Shown piece after piece: positions 1-11,440 of a stretch of 64,000 bases of DNA (within the stretch, counting starts at the first letter, position 1; each line of letters starts with the position of its first letter). This DNA comes from Cephalotus follicularis (Eukaryota; Streptophyta; Magnoliopsida; Oxalidales; Cephalotaceae), in contig BDDD01000924.1 in the NCBI GenBank assembly GCA_001972305.1, forward strand, positions 62,001 through 126,000, read 5' to 3'. The position numbers and the translations under genes are program-made. The notes beneath the pieces are model-generated. The model was not told where the DNA came from. It ran no database searches and worked only from the letters and a program-made list of their open reading frames with translations.

Positions 1-962
1 GCTCCTCGGCCAAGTGTAACCTTCATCCATTTTGGGGAATTCTTGGGGGGGAGGGGGGGAGGTTATAGATGCTTTTGATGATAAGATCTGTAACCTCTTT
101 TATTATTTCTTTGTATATGATTCCTGCAAGATGAGTATCCTCGACATTTTGTCAGGGGATCGTGTATGAATCACTGGATGTTTTTTATGCTTTTATGTTA
201 TGAGATCTTCCTTAGATTGATGTTGTTGTTCTTCACTAAGTGTTTTAGGATGCGGAGATAAGGAGCATGTTTTGGAGTCATCTGACTTTGCAGAGGAACA
301 GGTCTCCTCATCCCAGGCCTTAGGTGGTTTCTTAGGAGATCCTTCTCGGGGCCTTAGGGACCTAACGACACCTCTGTTGAGATGTCGGGGAAGGGATGGT
401 GAGGTTCATAGATTAGGCAGACCCTAGGTTGACTTTCCAGTCGGGTTAGTTTGACCTTAGAGTTGAAGTCTGGTGGCGTCCCCAGGTGTTGTTCTCATAG
501 TCGTTATGTAAGAGTTAAGGTTTTCCTTTGTTTTTCCAGACCTCCTGACCTCTGACCAGTAAGGTTCCTTGAGGTGTTTTGAAGTGTGAACCCTGGTAGA
601 ACTTTTGTATGCTCAGCCGTGGTGAGATGCTATCGTCTTAGCGTAAGTTGAACGTTAGAGGACCTAGAATGGTTGCCCTCTGCAAGGCGTTTGTCCCCGA
701 GCTCTTGAGTTCCCAGGCTTAAGGTTAATGATACGCTGTAGTTTTTGTGCTCGGGCGTTGTTTCTTTAATGCCTTAGAGTACGTGTTCGTTTGGAGAGTA
801 GCGTTCTCCTCTCTAGCGCGTTATCACGCCTGCTTCCTTGGCTTGAGCGTTAAGCTTTTGAGTGTTGATGTTTTGGTGGTTGAGGTTAGGGATCCAGGTG
901 GAGGATCTTTCCTCCTGGCACGGCCGTCCTTCGGCGGGGATAGTTGGGAACGGGCCGTGTTA
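1..962 (+). mobile_element. Element A: 3' part of its 5' LTR (Ty3/gypsy)
   Basis: This stretch aligns throughout with 28333-29221, the end of the 5' LTR of element D, so A and D belong to one family. The LTR begins outside the window. Its end is at 962, where the expected CA has decayed to TA, and a primer-binding site follows eight bases on. Small open frames here, such as 747-992, have no counterpart kept open in D and are chance frames. Confidence 0.8.
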
Positions 963-969
963 GCTTTTT

Positions 970-981
970 TGGTATCAGAGA
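970..981 (+). promoter_or_regulatory. Primer-binding site of element A
   Basis: TGGTATCAGAGA matches the usual plant initiator tRNA-Met primer site except at the last base. It lies 8 nt after the LTR end and aligns with the primer site of D at 29228. Confidence 0.7.
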
Positions 982-1083
982 GACCGGTTTAGTTTCCTTG
1001 TGTTTTTCTTTGGAGACTTTTGTGGGTATGCATTGCATATAGTATACTTGTTAGTAATACCCTAACTTTGCATGTGAAGGTAG

Positions 1084-1990
1084 ATGGTGCTTCAGCGTCA
1101 GCCCAGAGGACGTGGTCGGGTCAGAGGAAGGGAAACCTCCTGACCACATGTGGATCAAGAATTGCCTCCTGTTGGGCCTGGTGTGCAGGCAAACCTTGGA
1201 GTAGTTGGACAAGAGACTGGATCGGCGGTGGCAGCCGAGGTCCCAGCAGCACAGTCAGCAACGTAGGTACCTCCTCCGATAGGTATATATAATCAAGCTG
1301 AGTGGATGCAGTTTTCTACGTTGATAGCACAAGCGTTGAGTGGCTCTCAACCTCAAGTTCTACCAGTTGAACGTCTACAACATTTAGCTGCTAAAACCTT
1401 TGAGGGTACGGATGATCCAGCGGATGCGAAGGCATGGCTGAATCATCAAGATGAACTATCCACAGGTTCAGCAGAACTCAACGAGGCATGGACTAGCTGC
1501 TTCAAGTAGACAATCCGCGAGAGCCAGAGGTGGATTAATGGCTTCACAAGTGGGTTCATCCAAGGCCAGTTGTAGTCATCAGCAAGGTAGACCTACAGTG
1601 ACAGCCATAGTCTATACTCTTAATACAGAGGATTCTCTTGGATCGGCAGACGTGGCTATAGGTAAGGCTCTTATCTTTTGCAGTGATGCCACGGTTTTGT
1701 TTGACACTCTTTATCTTTTGTTGCCCATGCATTTTTCATACATGCATGTGGTGAGTTGAGTCCTTTAGATGAAGAGATCGATGTATCTGTTACTACAGGC
1801 CAGAGTTACCGTGTAGAACGAGTCTATAGAGGTTACGATGTTACGATCAAAGGGCAGAGTTTTGTAGCTGACCTTATCCCCTTCAAGATTGAGGACTTTG
1901 ATGCCATTCTGGGTATGGATTGGCTAGTAAGGCATCGAGTAGTGGTGGATTATTCGCGGAAGGTTGTTTCCTTTTGTTTGCCTGACTAGT
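1084..1990 (+). pseudogene. Element A gag-protease remnant
   Basis: The start ATG at 1084 aligns with the gag start of D at 29353, but an in-frame TGA follows within about 20 codons. About 780 bp of gag present in D (roughly 29715-30490) is missing, including the retrotransposon gag domain and zinc knuckle; the join is near 1455. The protease part (about 1640-1990) keeps the distal ILGMDWL motif near 1910 but has lost the residues around the catalytic DTG by a small deletion near 1705. No functional product is possible. Confidence 0.8.
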
Positions 1991-2189
1991 CAGGCATGGA
2001 GTTAGTCTGCGAGCAGTGCTCGACACCTTTGAACATGATCTCGACTATGGTTGCACGTAAGACCTTGGGGAAGGGTGCACAGGGATTCTTAGCTCGTGTG
2101 GTAGACACTCGGATGTCGAAGACAAAGGTAGGGGACATATCAGTGGTTTGTGAGTGTCCCAATGTTTTCCCCAATGAGTTACAATGACC

Positions 2190-3859
2190 TCCTCTAGACA
2201 GGGAGATAAACTTTGAGATTGAGTTGATCCTTGGTGCAACTCCTATTTCCCTTACTCCTTACCGTATGGCACCGGTAGAATTGAAAGAGCTAAAGGTGCA
2301 GTTGGAAGACTTGTTGCATAAAGGATTTATACAACCTAGTAGTTCTCCATGGGGTGCTTCGGTCGTGTTCGTGAAGAAGAAGGACATGGCTATGCGGTTG
2401 TGTATCGACTATAGGTAGCTCAACAAAGTCACGGTGAGTAACAAGTATCGGTTGTCGAGGATAGATGACTTGTTTGACTAGTTGCGAGACGCCTGTGTGT
2501 TCTCTAAGATAGATCTTCAGTCTGGATATCACCAGTTGAAGGTGAGGGAAGATGATATCCTGAAGACAACTTTTAGATCTCGATATGGTCTCTATGAGTT
2601 TTCGGTTAGGCCATTTGGGTTAACTAATGCACCGGCCCTTTCATGGATTTGATGAAACGAGTGTTCCAACCTTTCTTGGACACTTTTGTGGTAGTGTTCA
2701 TGGTCAACGTGATGGTATACTTGCAGAGTATGGCCGAGCATGAGGAACATCTGATGATCATTTCGCAGACCTTGAGAAACCATGAGCTGTATGCTAAGCT
2801 CAGTAAGTGTGAGTTTTGGTTGGACAAGGTTGTGTTTTTGGGCCATGTGATCTCGGGCCAAGGTGTTGAAGTGGACCCAAGGAAGGTTGAAGCTGTGTTA
2901 GCTTGGGAAAGACCTAAGAGTGTGCCTGAGGTGCGTGGTTTCCTTGGACTTTCTGGCTATTACCGAAGGTTTGTTTTGGGATTCTCAGCAATAGCGGCTC
3001 CTCTGTCAAGATTGACAAGGAAGGACGTGAAGTTCGCCTGGTTAGAGGACGGTGAGAAGAGCATCCGGACGTTGAAGGATAGGTAATGACAGCTCCAGTG
3101 TTAACCCTTCCTTCTCCAGGGGGTGGTTTTGTGGTTTACAGTGATGCTTCACTGTATCGCCTTGCTAACGTGTTGATGCAAGAAGGGAAAGTCATTGCCT
3201 ATGCTTCTCAGCAGTTGAAGGTTCATAAGCTCAACTACCCTACCTATGACTTGGAGTTAGCTGCGGTGGTGTTTGCTTTGAAGATATGGCATCATTATCT
3301 GTATGGTGAAGTCTGCCAGATCTTTACAGACCACCAGAGTTTGAAGTATTTGTCTTCTTAACCACATTTTAACATGAGGCAGAGGAGACGGATCGAGCTT
3401 ATCAGGGATTATGATTGTACCATTGAGTATCATCTGGGTATGGCCAACGTTGTTGCTGATGCATTGAGCAGGAAGTCTTCTATTTCCTTGGCTCACGTAC
3501 AGATGGTTTACTTACCGATGTTGGAACAGTTGAGATCTTTGAGGGAAGACCTGTCTGCCGAGGATAGTGGAGCAATGTTGGCTTCTCTGCGAGTGAAGTC
3601 TGTTTGGGAAGAGCAGATACGAGGAACACAAGAGAAGGACTGGAGGTTGGCTAAGTTGATGAAACAAGTTAGAGAGGGCTGTCGGACTGATTTCGACATC
3701 AGAGATGATGGTGCTCTGATGTTTGGGCAGAGGATATGTGTACCACATGTTGAGACGATCGAGCAGGAGATTTTGGAAGAAGCTCATCGTTCTCCTTGGT
3801 CGATGAATCCTGGAAGTGCCAAGATGTACCGTGACCTAAGGCAATCTTTTTGGTGGCGG
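2190..3859 (+). pseudogene. Element A reverse transcriptase-RNase H-integrase N-terminus
   Basis: Reverse transcriptase motifs are readable from APYRMAP-like sequence near 2260 through LCIDYR near 2400, then SGYHQLKV near 2525. TAG stops fall at about 2416 and 2479, and a frameshift lies near 2640. The catalytic position that should read F-x-D-D reads FMVNVM near 2700, so both aspartates are lost. RNase H (3090-3361) keeps YSDAS, DLELA and FTDHQS. The linker and the first half of the integrase zinc-binding domain (EEAHRSPW near 3780, YRDLRQSFWW near 3830) follow, and solo LTR S1 then splits the gene at the WW motif. Confidence 0.85.
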
Positions 3860-3949
3860 TGTAATCACCCAAATTTCCATTAAAGATATTAATTATGGAA
3901 AGATGATTGCTATTGTGTAGTTGGCAAATATTTCAAGGGACCCATAGTA

Positions 3950-4062
3950 TGACCCTACGCTCGGGGGGTTCAGGGGTTCCGCTCCCCGCTGAGCAGACGG
4001 GGGGTCCCGCTGCCCAGTCAGTGGGCGGGGGTTCGGGGTGCAGCGCCCCCAAAAGAAAATTT
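3950..4062 (+). repeat. GC-rich hairpin block in S1
   Basis: A roughly 110-bp island of G-runs and C-runs sits in otherwise AT-rich LTR sequence. Several segments can pair, for example GGGG-TTCGGGG with its following CCCC near 4035-4060. No counterpart is visible in the related LTR of element B. Confidence 0.55.
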
Positions 4063-4134
4063 AATTTGTCTAAGTGATGAGAAGGAAAACTGTCTTAAGC
4101 GCCGACAGTTGTACTTAAAGCGCTACGCTTGGAT

Positions 4135-4436
4135 AGTAACGGTCGACGTTTAGACCCCTTCTAATGGCGGTTTAAACCAGTGCGATATGAAATTGGACAA
4201 AGCCCTCACACCGTCGACGCTTAGGGATAAAGAGTCGACGCTTTGGGTAAAGGTCGACGCTCTAAATGTAAACGCCGACGCTTTGATGACATGTGTGTCA
4301 GTTAACCTGGACGAAGACTTAAAGCGGCGACGCTTTGTATGAAAGCGTCAGCGCTTTAGTCAGGATATAAGTTGAAGAACTCAGTATAAGGCCATGACCG
4401 TCGACGCTTAGAGATAAAGAGTCGACGCTTTGCCCT
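4135..4436 (+). repeat. GTCGACGC palindrome array in S1
   Basis: About nine copies of a short palindromic motif with core GTCGAC, typically GTCGACGCTT, recur at irregular spacing (for example near 4142, 4203, 4232, 4253, 4275, 4400 and 4429). Variants differ mostly by C-to-T or G-to-A at CpG positions. Confidence 0.75.
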
Positions 4437-5183
4437 ATGTTAGGTGCAGAATTCTAGCTTTTTATCCCGTTTCGGAGGAATTATATGGATCGAGGGACAC
4501 GTGTCAAGCAAGGGATGGAAGACTTGTCTTTTTCTGCTAGAAAGGGGCAGGTGGCATCATTGGATTGGATGGAATTCCATCACATGGGCTGCTAAGGAGG
4601 CAAGCTCACATGGATGAGGTCATGGATGACACCATGCAAGCTTGGCCTCTAAGCTTGCCTCTCCTATATATGTTTGTGCATTTGCAGCTGAGAAAAGGGT
4701 TGGTTTCTACTGAGTTTGGAGAGGAGAATTCGTGGGAGAGACGAAGAGAAGGAGATCAAGTGAGGTAAGGAGATTCTATACCCATTTTCACCAAAGTTTC
4801 CTCTGTTTTACTTCCAAATTATGTAGCAGATAGTTTAATTCATATCTTGCTGAGTTCTTGATGAAATTTCGAATGGTTTAATGTTTTGAAAACCTCAATA
4901 TGTCTAGTTTAACTGTTATGTTTTATGCATCTCGAAATTCTATCGAATTCTTGATGAAAAGCCATGTTTTCTTCTACTGCTCAGATCTTATTTTCAAAAG
5001 GAAACTGCAACTTTAAAAATTCATTGCAGTTTCGTTTCTTAATGGACTTTTATGATTTTTATCTCTATAGATTCATTGAGATGTCTACTTTAACTTTGAT
5101 GTTTTAAGTTTTCTGTGGAAGTGATTAATTCTATACGAAACATCTATTTTATAAAAGGTATGCAAAACTGTTTTCTAAAGGTT

Positions 5184-5662
5184 TTTGAGTTAATTACTCA
5201 AAGTGATGAGAAATGTTTTATGATTGTGAAATGAAATGAAATGAATATTTTTACAAGAGAAAGCAATTTTGGAAATGTTTTACGATGATGTTTTATGAAT
5301 GCTTTGAGCTGATCGCTCAAGGTATTAAGAAAGAATTGATGAAATGATTTTGTGAATGCATTCGAGTTAACTGCTCAAATGAAGAGAAATGTTTTATGAA
5401 GAGAAATGTGTTATGAATGCTTTGAGCTGGTCACTCAAAGTATAAGAAATGTTTTATGAAATGAATTTATGATATGAACAACTACTGGATTGCTATCCAG
5501 TGAGGATTAATCTAGTAAAAGATTAATGAATGAACCACCCTTGGATTGCGATCCAAGGGGAATAGAGCAAGATGCTCAAAGTTAATGGATCCGAGCGTGC
5601 TCAGGACATGCATGTGATGTAAGGATAGTAGTCGGGGAGCGCACAATGCCCCGGTGAAGCGG
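5184..5662 (+). repeat. Hairpin cluster in S1
   Basis: At least five short inverted repeats follow one another: 5184-5202 (7-bp stem TTTGAGT), 5302-5322 (CTTTGAGC), 5420-5440 (CTTTGAG), 5484-5501 (ACTGGAT, loop TGCT) and 5538-5559 (9-bp perfect stem CCCTTGGAT, loop TGCG). A conserved motif follows at 5636-5662, AGCGCACAATG between GGGG and CCCC. The LTR of element B keeps counterparts at 22313-22334, near 22388-22408, and at 22222-22249. Confidence 0.7.
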
Positions 5663-6678
5663 TGTAAAGGGTTCATTAGAGGTTCACGACCACCAAGTTT
5701 TATGAAATGTTCTGTTTCATGAGATATGAACAGAAAAAGAGTTTTAAAGATGTTTTATTTGTGAATGTGAAGAAAATGATTTTAATGATGTTTTCAAGCG
5801 TGGTTGTGATACAAGCCAAAAGAAGGTATGATTGGAAAACGTTTTTGATTGTTTTCAAGTATGCTGGTTATATATACCAGAAAATGTACGATTTTAGAAA
5901 TGTTCTGGTTTTATAAAACTAGAAGATGATTTTCAAAGGTATTTTGAAATGTATGATGTTGAAACGTTTTGATAAAGATTATCAAAAACAAAGGATTTCG
6001 ATAACGTTTGATGACTATGATTCTTACTGGGCTCTTAAAAGCTCACTCCTTTCAATGTCTTGTTTTCAAACAAATCTTCCAGAAAACGTTGAACGTGAAG
6101 TTGCGAGCTTTAGTGGAAGTTCGCGAAAGAAGAGTAAGGAAAGGAAGTATGATATGCTATGAAGTTTTATGTTTTAATGTCGTTCGTTAATGTTTTCCGC
6201 CATGTATGTTTTATGATAAACGATGTATAGACATTACAGTAAGGAAATGAATGTTATAGGTTATGATGCTTTTATGTAAGATGATGATATCAAAGGTTAT
6301 GGAACATACTTGAGTGTATGAGACGTTAATGATAATGGCTAGTATATGATTGTTTTATGATGTGATAAGTTTATGTTTTTCCGCTGTGTAAGGTTACATG
6401 TTAAGTGATGTATAAATGCAAAGGTATTAGAAACGAATCATGATAATGAGAATATGACATTTTGAAATTGGTGTTTCAAAGATGTAAGCATATGCGATCC
6501 TGTGAAGTTATTGAGTAATAATGTTAGATTTTAAATCTAAGTTAAAATTAAATGATATGAAATGGATCGTTAAATGATTAAACGATTTGACGATCAAAGG
6601 TTACACCCACGTAATGCACCGATCTTCGGAGTTCGCTTTGAGCTTAAAGCGGACTTGGGTCGGGGGCGCTACAGGCGG

Positions 6679-7890
6679 GACATGAAGCGCGAGATTGCCA
6701 GGTTCGTGGCAAGATGTCTGACGTGCCAGCAGGAGAAGGCTGAGCGATAGAAGCCCTCAGGCCTTCTCCAACCACTTCCTATTCCAGTGTGGAAATGGGA
6801 TAACATACCGATGGACTTTGTCACAGGCTTTCCTTCGACAGGGAGTAAGCATGATGCTATTTGGGTGATCGTTGAACGGCTGACCAAGTCTACTCACTTC
6901 TTGCCAATAAGGAAGGACTTTAGTTTAGACAAGTTAGCTCAGTTTTATGTGGACAGCGTGATCAGGTTACATGGGATTCCCAGCAGCATAGTTTTGGATA
7001 GAGATCCGAGGTTCACATCAAGGTTCTGGGGAGCTTGCAGAGGACGTTGGGTACGGAGTTGCGACTCAGTACAACGTACCATACCCAGACCGATGGGCTG
7101 TTTGAGCATGCTATCCAGATTCTTGAGGACACGTTGAGAGCATGTGTTATGGATTTCTGAGGAAGTTGCGATGACCACCTCACCTTGATCTAGTTCGCCT
7201 GCAACAACAACTATCAAGCGAGCATTGGTATGGCTCCTTATGAGGCTTTGTATGGCCGACATTGTCAAACCCCTTTGTGTTGGAATGAGGTTGGAGAACA
7301 ACAGTTGTTGGGACCAGAGTTGGTCCAAGATACAGCAAAGAAGATGAAGATAATCCGAGATCATCTGCGCGTGGCTCAGAGTAGGCAGAAGAGCTACGCA
7401 GACAAGCGTCGTAGGGACTTGGAGTTCTCGGTAGGTGATAAGGTTCTCCTCATGGTATCACCATATAAGGGGATTTTTTGATTTGGCAAGCGTGGAAAGC
7501 TTAGCCAGAGGTACACAGGTCCCTTTGAGATCGTGCAGAGGATCGGGCCAATGGCTTATCGTCTGGCGTTACCTTCAGAGTTAGCCAGAGTGCATGATGT
7601 CTTCCATGTATCCGTGCTAAGGAAGTACGTTGCTGATCCTTCCCATGTGTTGGTTGGGCCTTTTGTGTTGCCCGAAGAGGATCTACCAGTTTTAGCTTAT
7701 GAGGAAATCCCATACAGATTATGGATCATCGAGAACATGTGTTGAGGAACAACACGATTCCGTTTGTGAAGGTCTTGTGGAGGAACCATGTAGCAGTGGA
7801 AGCTACGTGGGAGCGTGAGGACCATATGAGGGAACGTTACCCCGACTTGTTCCCTGAACCAGAGCAAGAATTTTGAGGACAAAATTTGTT
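6679..7890 (+). pseudogene. Element A integrase and chromodomain-like tail
   Basis: This continues the integrase after S1. MKREIARFVARCLTC completes the zinc-binding domain, IPMDFVTGFP and LDRDPRFTSRFWG carry the first two catalytic aspartates, and a frameshift near 7030 blocks the route to the glutamate region. Further open pieces cover the C-terminal integrase (7230-7480 and 7533-7745) and an LVKVLWRNH...EATWERE tail (7745-7876), the chromodomain-like segment of Tekay/Del-type chromoviruses. Stops occur near 7158, 7190 and 7480. The sequence after the stop (TTTTGAGGACAAAATTT) is the normal lead-in to the polypurine tract, but the tract and 3' LTR are missing. Confidence 0.85.
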
Positions 7891-9078
7891 AAGCTTAAAA
7901 AAATGAGGGTACTCTTGCCTCATTGTCTCTTCCAATTCCCAAGTGGCTTCATTGACTCCGTGATTCCTCCACAACACTTTTACCAATGGAATTATCTTGG
8001 TCCGCAGAATTTGTTCCTTATAATGCAGAATTTTCATCGGTTGCTCGTTGAATGATAAGTCTTCGTGCACTTGAATTGGTTCAGTGCTCAGAACATGAGA
8101 TGGGTTGGCAATATATTTTCAAAGTAGATCTATATGAAACACATCGTGAACGTGAGAGATTTGGTGGCAATGCAAGCTTATACGCAACCTCTCCAATTAT
8201 TTCTAGAATCTCAAATGGTCCAATGTATCGCGGACTAAGCTTTCCTTTCTTGTCAAATCTCATTACTCCTTTCCAAGGCGATAACTTTAAGAAAACATGA
8301 TCTCCTACTTAAAATTGTAATTCCCTTTGTCGTTTATCCGCATGGCTCTTTTGTCTACTTTGGGCTATTAAGAGGCATTTTCGAATCAACTTGACTTTTT
8401 CAGTAGTTACTTGTACCATTTTTGCTCCCAATAACTTCTTTTCTCCTCCCTTTTCCTAACACATAGGCGTTCGACACCTCCGTCCATAAAGTGCTTCAAA
8501 AGGTGCCATCAGAATACTAGCTTGGAAGCTGTTATTGTAGGCAAATTCAATCAAAGTCACATGCTGTTCCCAACTCCATTGAAAATCTATAACACAAGCT
8601 CTTAGCATGTCTTCAAATGTTTGAATAGTCCGCTCTGATTGTCCATCAGTCTGTGGGTGAAACACCATACTGAAATTCAATCTTGTACCTAAAGCATTTT
8701 GTAGACTCTTCCAAAATCTTCATGTGAAACTTGGATCTTGATATGAAACATTCGATACAGGTACGCCATGTAACGTGGTTATTTCTTGCTCACAAATCCT
8801 AGCCAATTGACACAATGAATGATTGTCCTTAACCGGTAGGAAGTGAGCAGATTTTGTTAATCGATCCACAATCACCCATATTGTGTTATTCCCCTTGGCT
8901 GTCCTTGGAAGTCCAGTTACGAAGTCTATGCTGATATGTTCCCACTTCCATTCGGGTATGGGCAGCGATTGTGGAGTTCTTTTGGCAATTGGTGCTCAGC
9001 TTTAACTTGTTGACAAACCAGACATCTTGACACAAAGTCCGCAATTTCTTTCTTCATGTTATTCCACCAATATATGTC
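7891..9078 (-). pseudogene. Element B integrase C-terminal half and chromodomain-like tail
   Basis: Read on the minus strand from 9078 to 7891. The integrase core is recognisable: DFVTGLPRT near 8915, an [11 protein letters not shown] block with the catalytic Glu near 8650, and [12 protein letters not shown] near 8470. The second catalytic position, normally SDRDPRF, reads SYQDPSF near 8745, so the aspartate is replaced by tyrosine, and a stop follows at once. The beta-rich C-terminal part (8263-8081) and a chromodomain-like tail (8070-7891, IIPLVKVLWRNHG...EATWELEE) end where element A begins. The 3' LTR is missing. Confidence 0.85.
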
Positions 9079-10002
9079 TCACAAGTCCCTATACATCTTT
9101 GTACTTCCAGGGTAGACTGAAAAATTCGAACTATGTGCTTCTGTTAATACTTCATTCTTCAATTCTGCATTAGATGGGATGCACAATCTTGAATCAAATC
9201 TTAATACACCGTCAACTCCAAAATTAAAACGTGATGTTTTTCCATTATGCACTTCCTCCACTATCTCTTTAAGTTCCAAATCGTCAAGTTGACATAGCTT
9301 AATTATTTCAACTAGGGATGGTCTAGCTATGACTTGAGATAGGTATGCTCCTTCTCCTTGCTTTCTCACATCCAGGCTCAATCTTTGGAAATCCTTCAAT
9401 AACTCCTCTTGTGCAGTAATCATCGTCACCAAATTTCCCATACTCTTGCGACTTAAAGCATCTGCCACAATGTTCGCTTTTCCCGGATGATAATGATTTG
9501 TGCAGTCATAATCTTTCAGTAGTTCCAACCATCTTCTTTGTCTCATATTTAGCTCATTCTGAGTAAAGATATACTTTAGGATTTTATGATATGTGAAAAA
9601 TGTGCACTTTTCTCCATAAAGATAGTGTCTCCAAATCTTTAGTGTGAAAACAACCGCAACTAATTCAAGATCATGAGTAGGATAATTCGGTTCATGCACT
9701 TTGAGTTGTCTTGAAGCGTAAGCGATCACTTTCCCTTGTTGCATCAACACACAACAAGATCCTTTGAGAGACGCATCGCTATACACCACACAACCTTCTG
9801 ATCTAGAGGGTAAGGCTAATATTGGTGCGTTCATCAATCTCTCCTTCAACTCCAAGAAACTCTTCTCGCATTGGTCAGACCATTCAAACTTGACATTATT
9901 CTCAGTTAACCTTGTCAGAGGGTTCACGATGTGAGAGAAATTTTCAATGAACCTTCTGTAGTAGCCTGCCAATCCAAGAAAAATTCGTATCTCATCTACC
10001 AT
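9079..10002 (-). pseudogene. Element B RNase H, linker and integrase zinc finger
   Basis: The longest open frame of element B, 307 codons. It begins in the RT connection region ([15 protein letters not shown]), then runs through RNase H with YSDASL, DLELVAVVF and FTYHKI (the usual third acidic residue of FTDHKS is replaced by Y). The linker reads YHPGKANIVADALSRK, and the integrase zinc-binding start reads EAHSSNFSVYPGSTKMYRDL. A stop at 9079 separates it from the integrase core. Upstream, the RT continues at 10319 in a shifted frame. Confidence 0.85.
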
Positions 10003-10106
10003 TGTTGGTCTTTGTCACTCTTTAAAACCTCTGTCTTAGCGGGGTCTACTGAGATACCTTCCCGTGTGATCACATGACCCAAAAAGGATACCTCCTCCAT
10101 CCAAAA

Positions 10107-10730
10107 TTAACACTTGCTGAACTTAGCATAGTGTTGTTCCCTCCTCAGTGTTTGCAGCACACTTGTAAAATGTTCTTCGTGCTCCTCTTGACTCTTTGAA
10201 TACACCAGTATATCATCAATGAAAACTATCACGAACTGGTCCAAATATTTGCTGAATACCCTATTCATCAAATCCATAAATGCAGCTGGAGCATTTGTCT
10301 GTCCAAACGACATTACCAAAGACTCGTAATGTCCATATCATGTCCGAAAAGCAGTTTTCGGTACATCTTCCTTCTTCACCTTTACTTGATGATAGCCCGA
10401 TCTAAGGTCAATGTTTGAGAAATACCGAACATTCTTAAGCTGATCAAATAAATCATCGATCCTTGGCAGTGGATACTTATTCTTGATGGTGACTCCATTT
10501 AATTCTCGATAATCGATGCAAAGTCTCATCGTGCCATCTTTATTATTTATGAACAATATCGATGCACCCCATGGTAATACACTCAGTCGGATAAATCCCT
10601 TATCCATAAGCTCTTGCAACTGATTCTTCCATTCTTTCAACTCAGCTGGCGCCATACGATAGGGACTCTTCAAAATTGGAGTGGTTCCAGGAACCAAATC
10701 AATTGCAAACTCTATCTCTCAATCAAGTGG
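10107..10730 (-). pseudogene. Element B reverse transcriptase
   Basis: Two abutting pieces in one frame are separated by a single stop at about 10335 (10697-10338 and 10319-10107). Motifs in order are [49 protein letters not shown] and [15 protein letters not shown]. The catalytic IDD is intact, which makes this the best-preserved RT active site in the window. A stop replaces the Glu of KCEFW at about 10107. The element is still dead because of this and other stops and the integrase mutation. Confidence 0.88.
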
Positions 10731-10913
10731 TACACCCGGTAAATCTTCGGGAAACACATCCATAAACTCCTTAACAGCATGAACGTCTTCTATCTTCATC
10801 TTCTCTTCATTGGTGTCCACCACATATGCAAGATAACCTTCACAGCCGCTTCTGAACAATCGTTTAGCTTGAATTGTTGATATGAAGTTTAGAGGTTTAT
10901 TGACTCCCGTACT

Positions 10914-11414
10914 TCAGAAGATAAACTCGGGTTCACCAAGTATAGCAAACCTAGCCTCCTTCTTCAAAGAAACAACACTAGCATGATTCGTCGAAAGCAA
11001 ATCCATGCCTAGTATGACATCAAAATTTAGGATTGCTAGAGGTACTAGGTCTACGAACATGTTCCTACCACAAAGCTTTATCTCACATGACCTATGCACC
11101 TTATCAGCTATCATGGTGCTACCGCTGGGTGATTCAATAGCTAAACTTATATCCAAATATTGTGATGGGGTACTTAAGTAATGCACAAAAGATAGGGACA
11201 CAAATGAATGTGTTGCTCCCGTATCAAACAATACATGAGTAGTTTTAAAGCATACGGGAAAAGTACCTTTCACCACATCATTAGGATCTTCCACACCTTC
11301 AGTTGTCATGGCGTACGTTCTAGCCGAGCTCAAGGTTGCTGAGCTCCACTCTCTCCTTGTCCTCCCATCCTCAGTCACGTTCACTGATTTGACGTATGAC
11401 CTTCTTGACCGCAA
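10914..11414 (-). pseudogene. Element B aspartic protease
   Basis: A 166-codon open segment contains HVLFDTGATHSFVS with catalytic DTG intact, followed about 90 residues on by NFDVILGMDLLS, the flap and second hydrophobic motif of gypsy proteases (usual reading ILGMDWL; W is changed to L). It lies between the gag zinc knuckle (11441-11812) and RT (from 10725), the usual gag-PR-RT order, but in pieces separated by stops. Confidence 0.85.
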
Positions 11415-11440
11415 TTATAATATTTGATGGGTCATTGATT

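Larger units (their letters stand above)
3860..6673 (+). mobile_element. Solo LTR S1 in the integrase of element A
   Basis: This 2814-bp unit starts TGTAATCACCC and ends GGGGGCGCTACA. It is flanked by the perfect 5-bp duplication GGCGG (3855-3859 and 6674-6678). Removing it restores the integrase reading W-W-R-D-M-K-R-E. Its start and end align with the minus-strand LTR of element B (21672-23651), so they are one LTR family. There is no internal domain, so it is most simply a solo LTR left by LTR-LTR recombination. A splice-donor-like GAG|GTAAGG lies near 4765, and the conserved block ACTGGGCTCTTAAAAGCTC near 6028 occupies the place where other LTRs here carry their acceptor hairpin. Confidence 0.9.

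Noticed and set aside
747-992. 81-codon frame near the left edge
   Set aside because: It spans the end of an LTR and a primer-binding site, and the matching region of D is not open in that frame.
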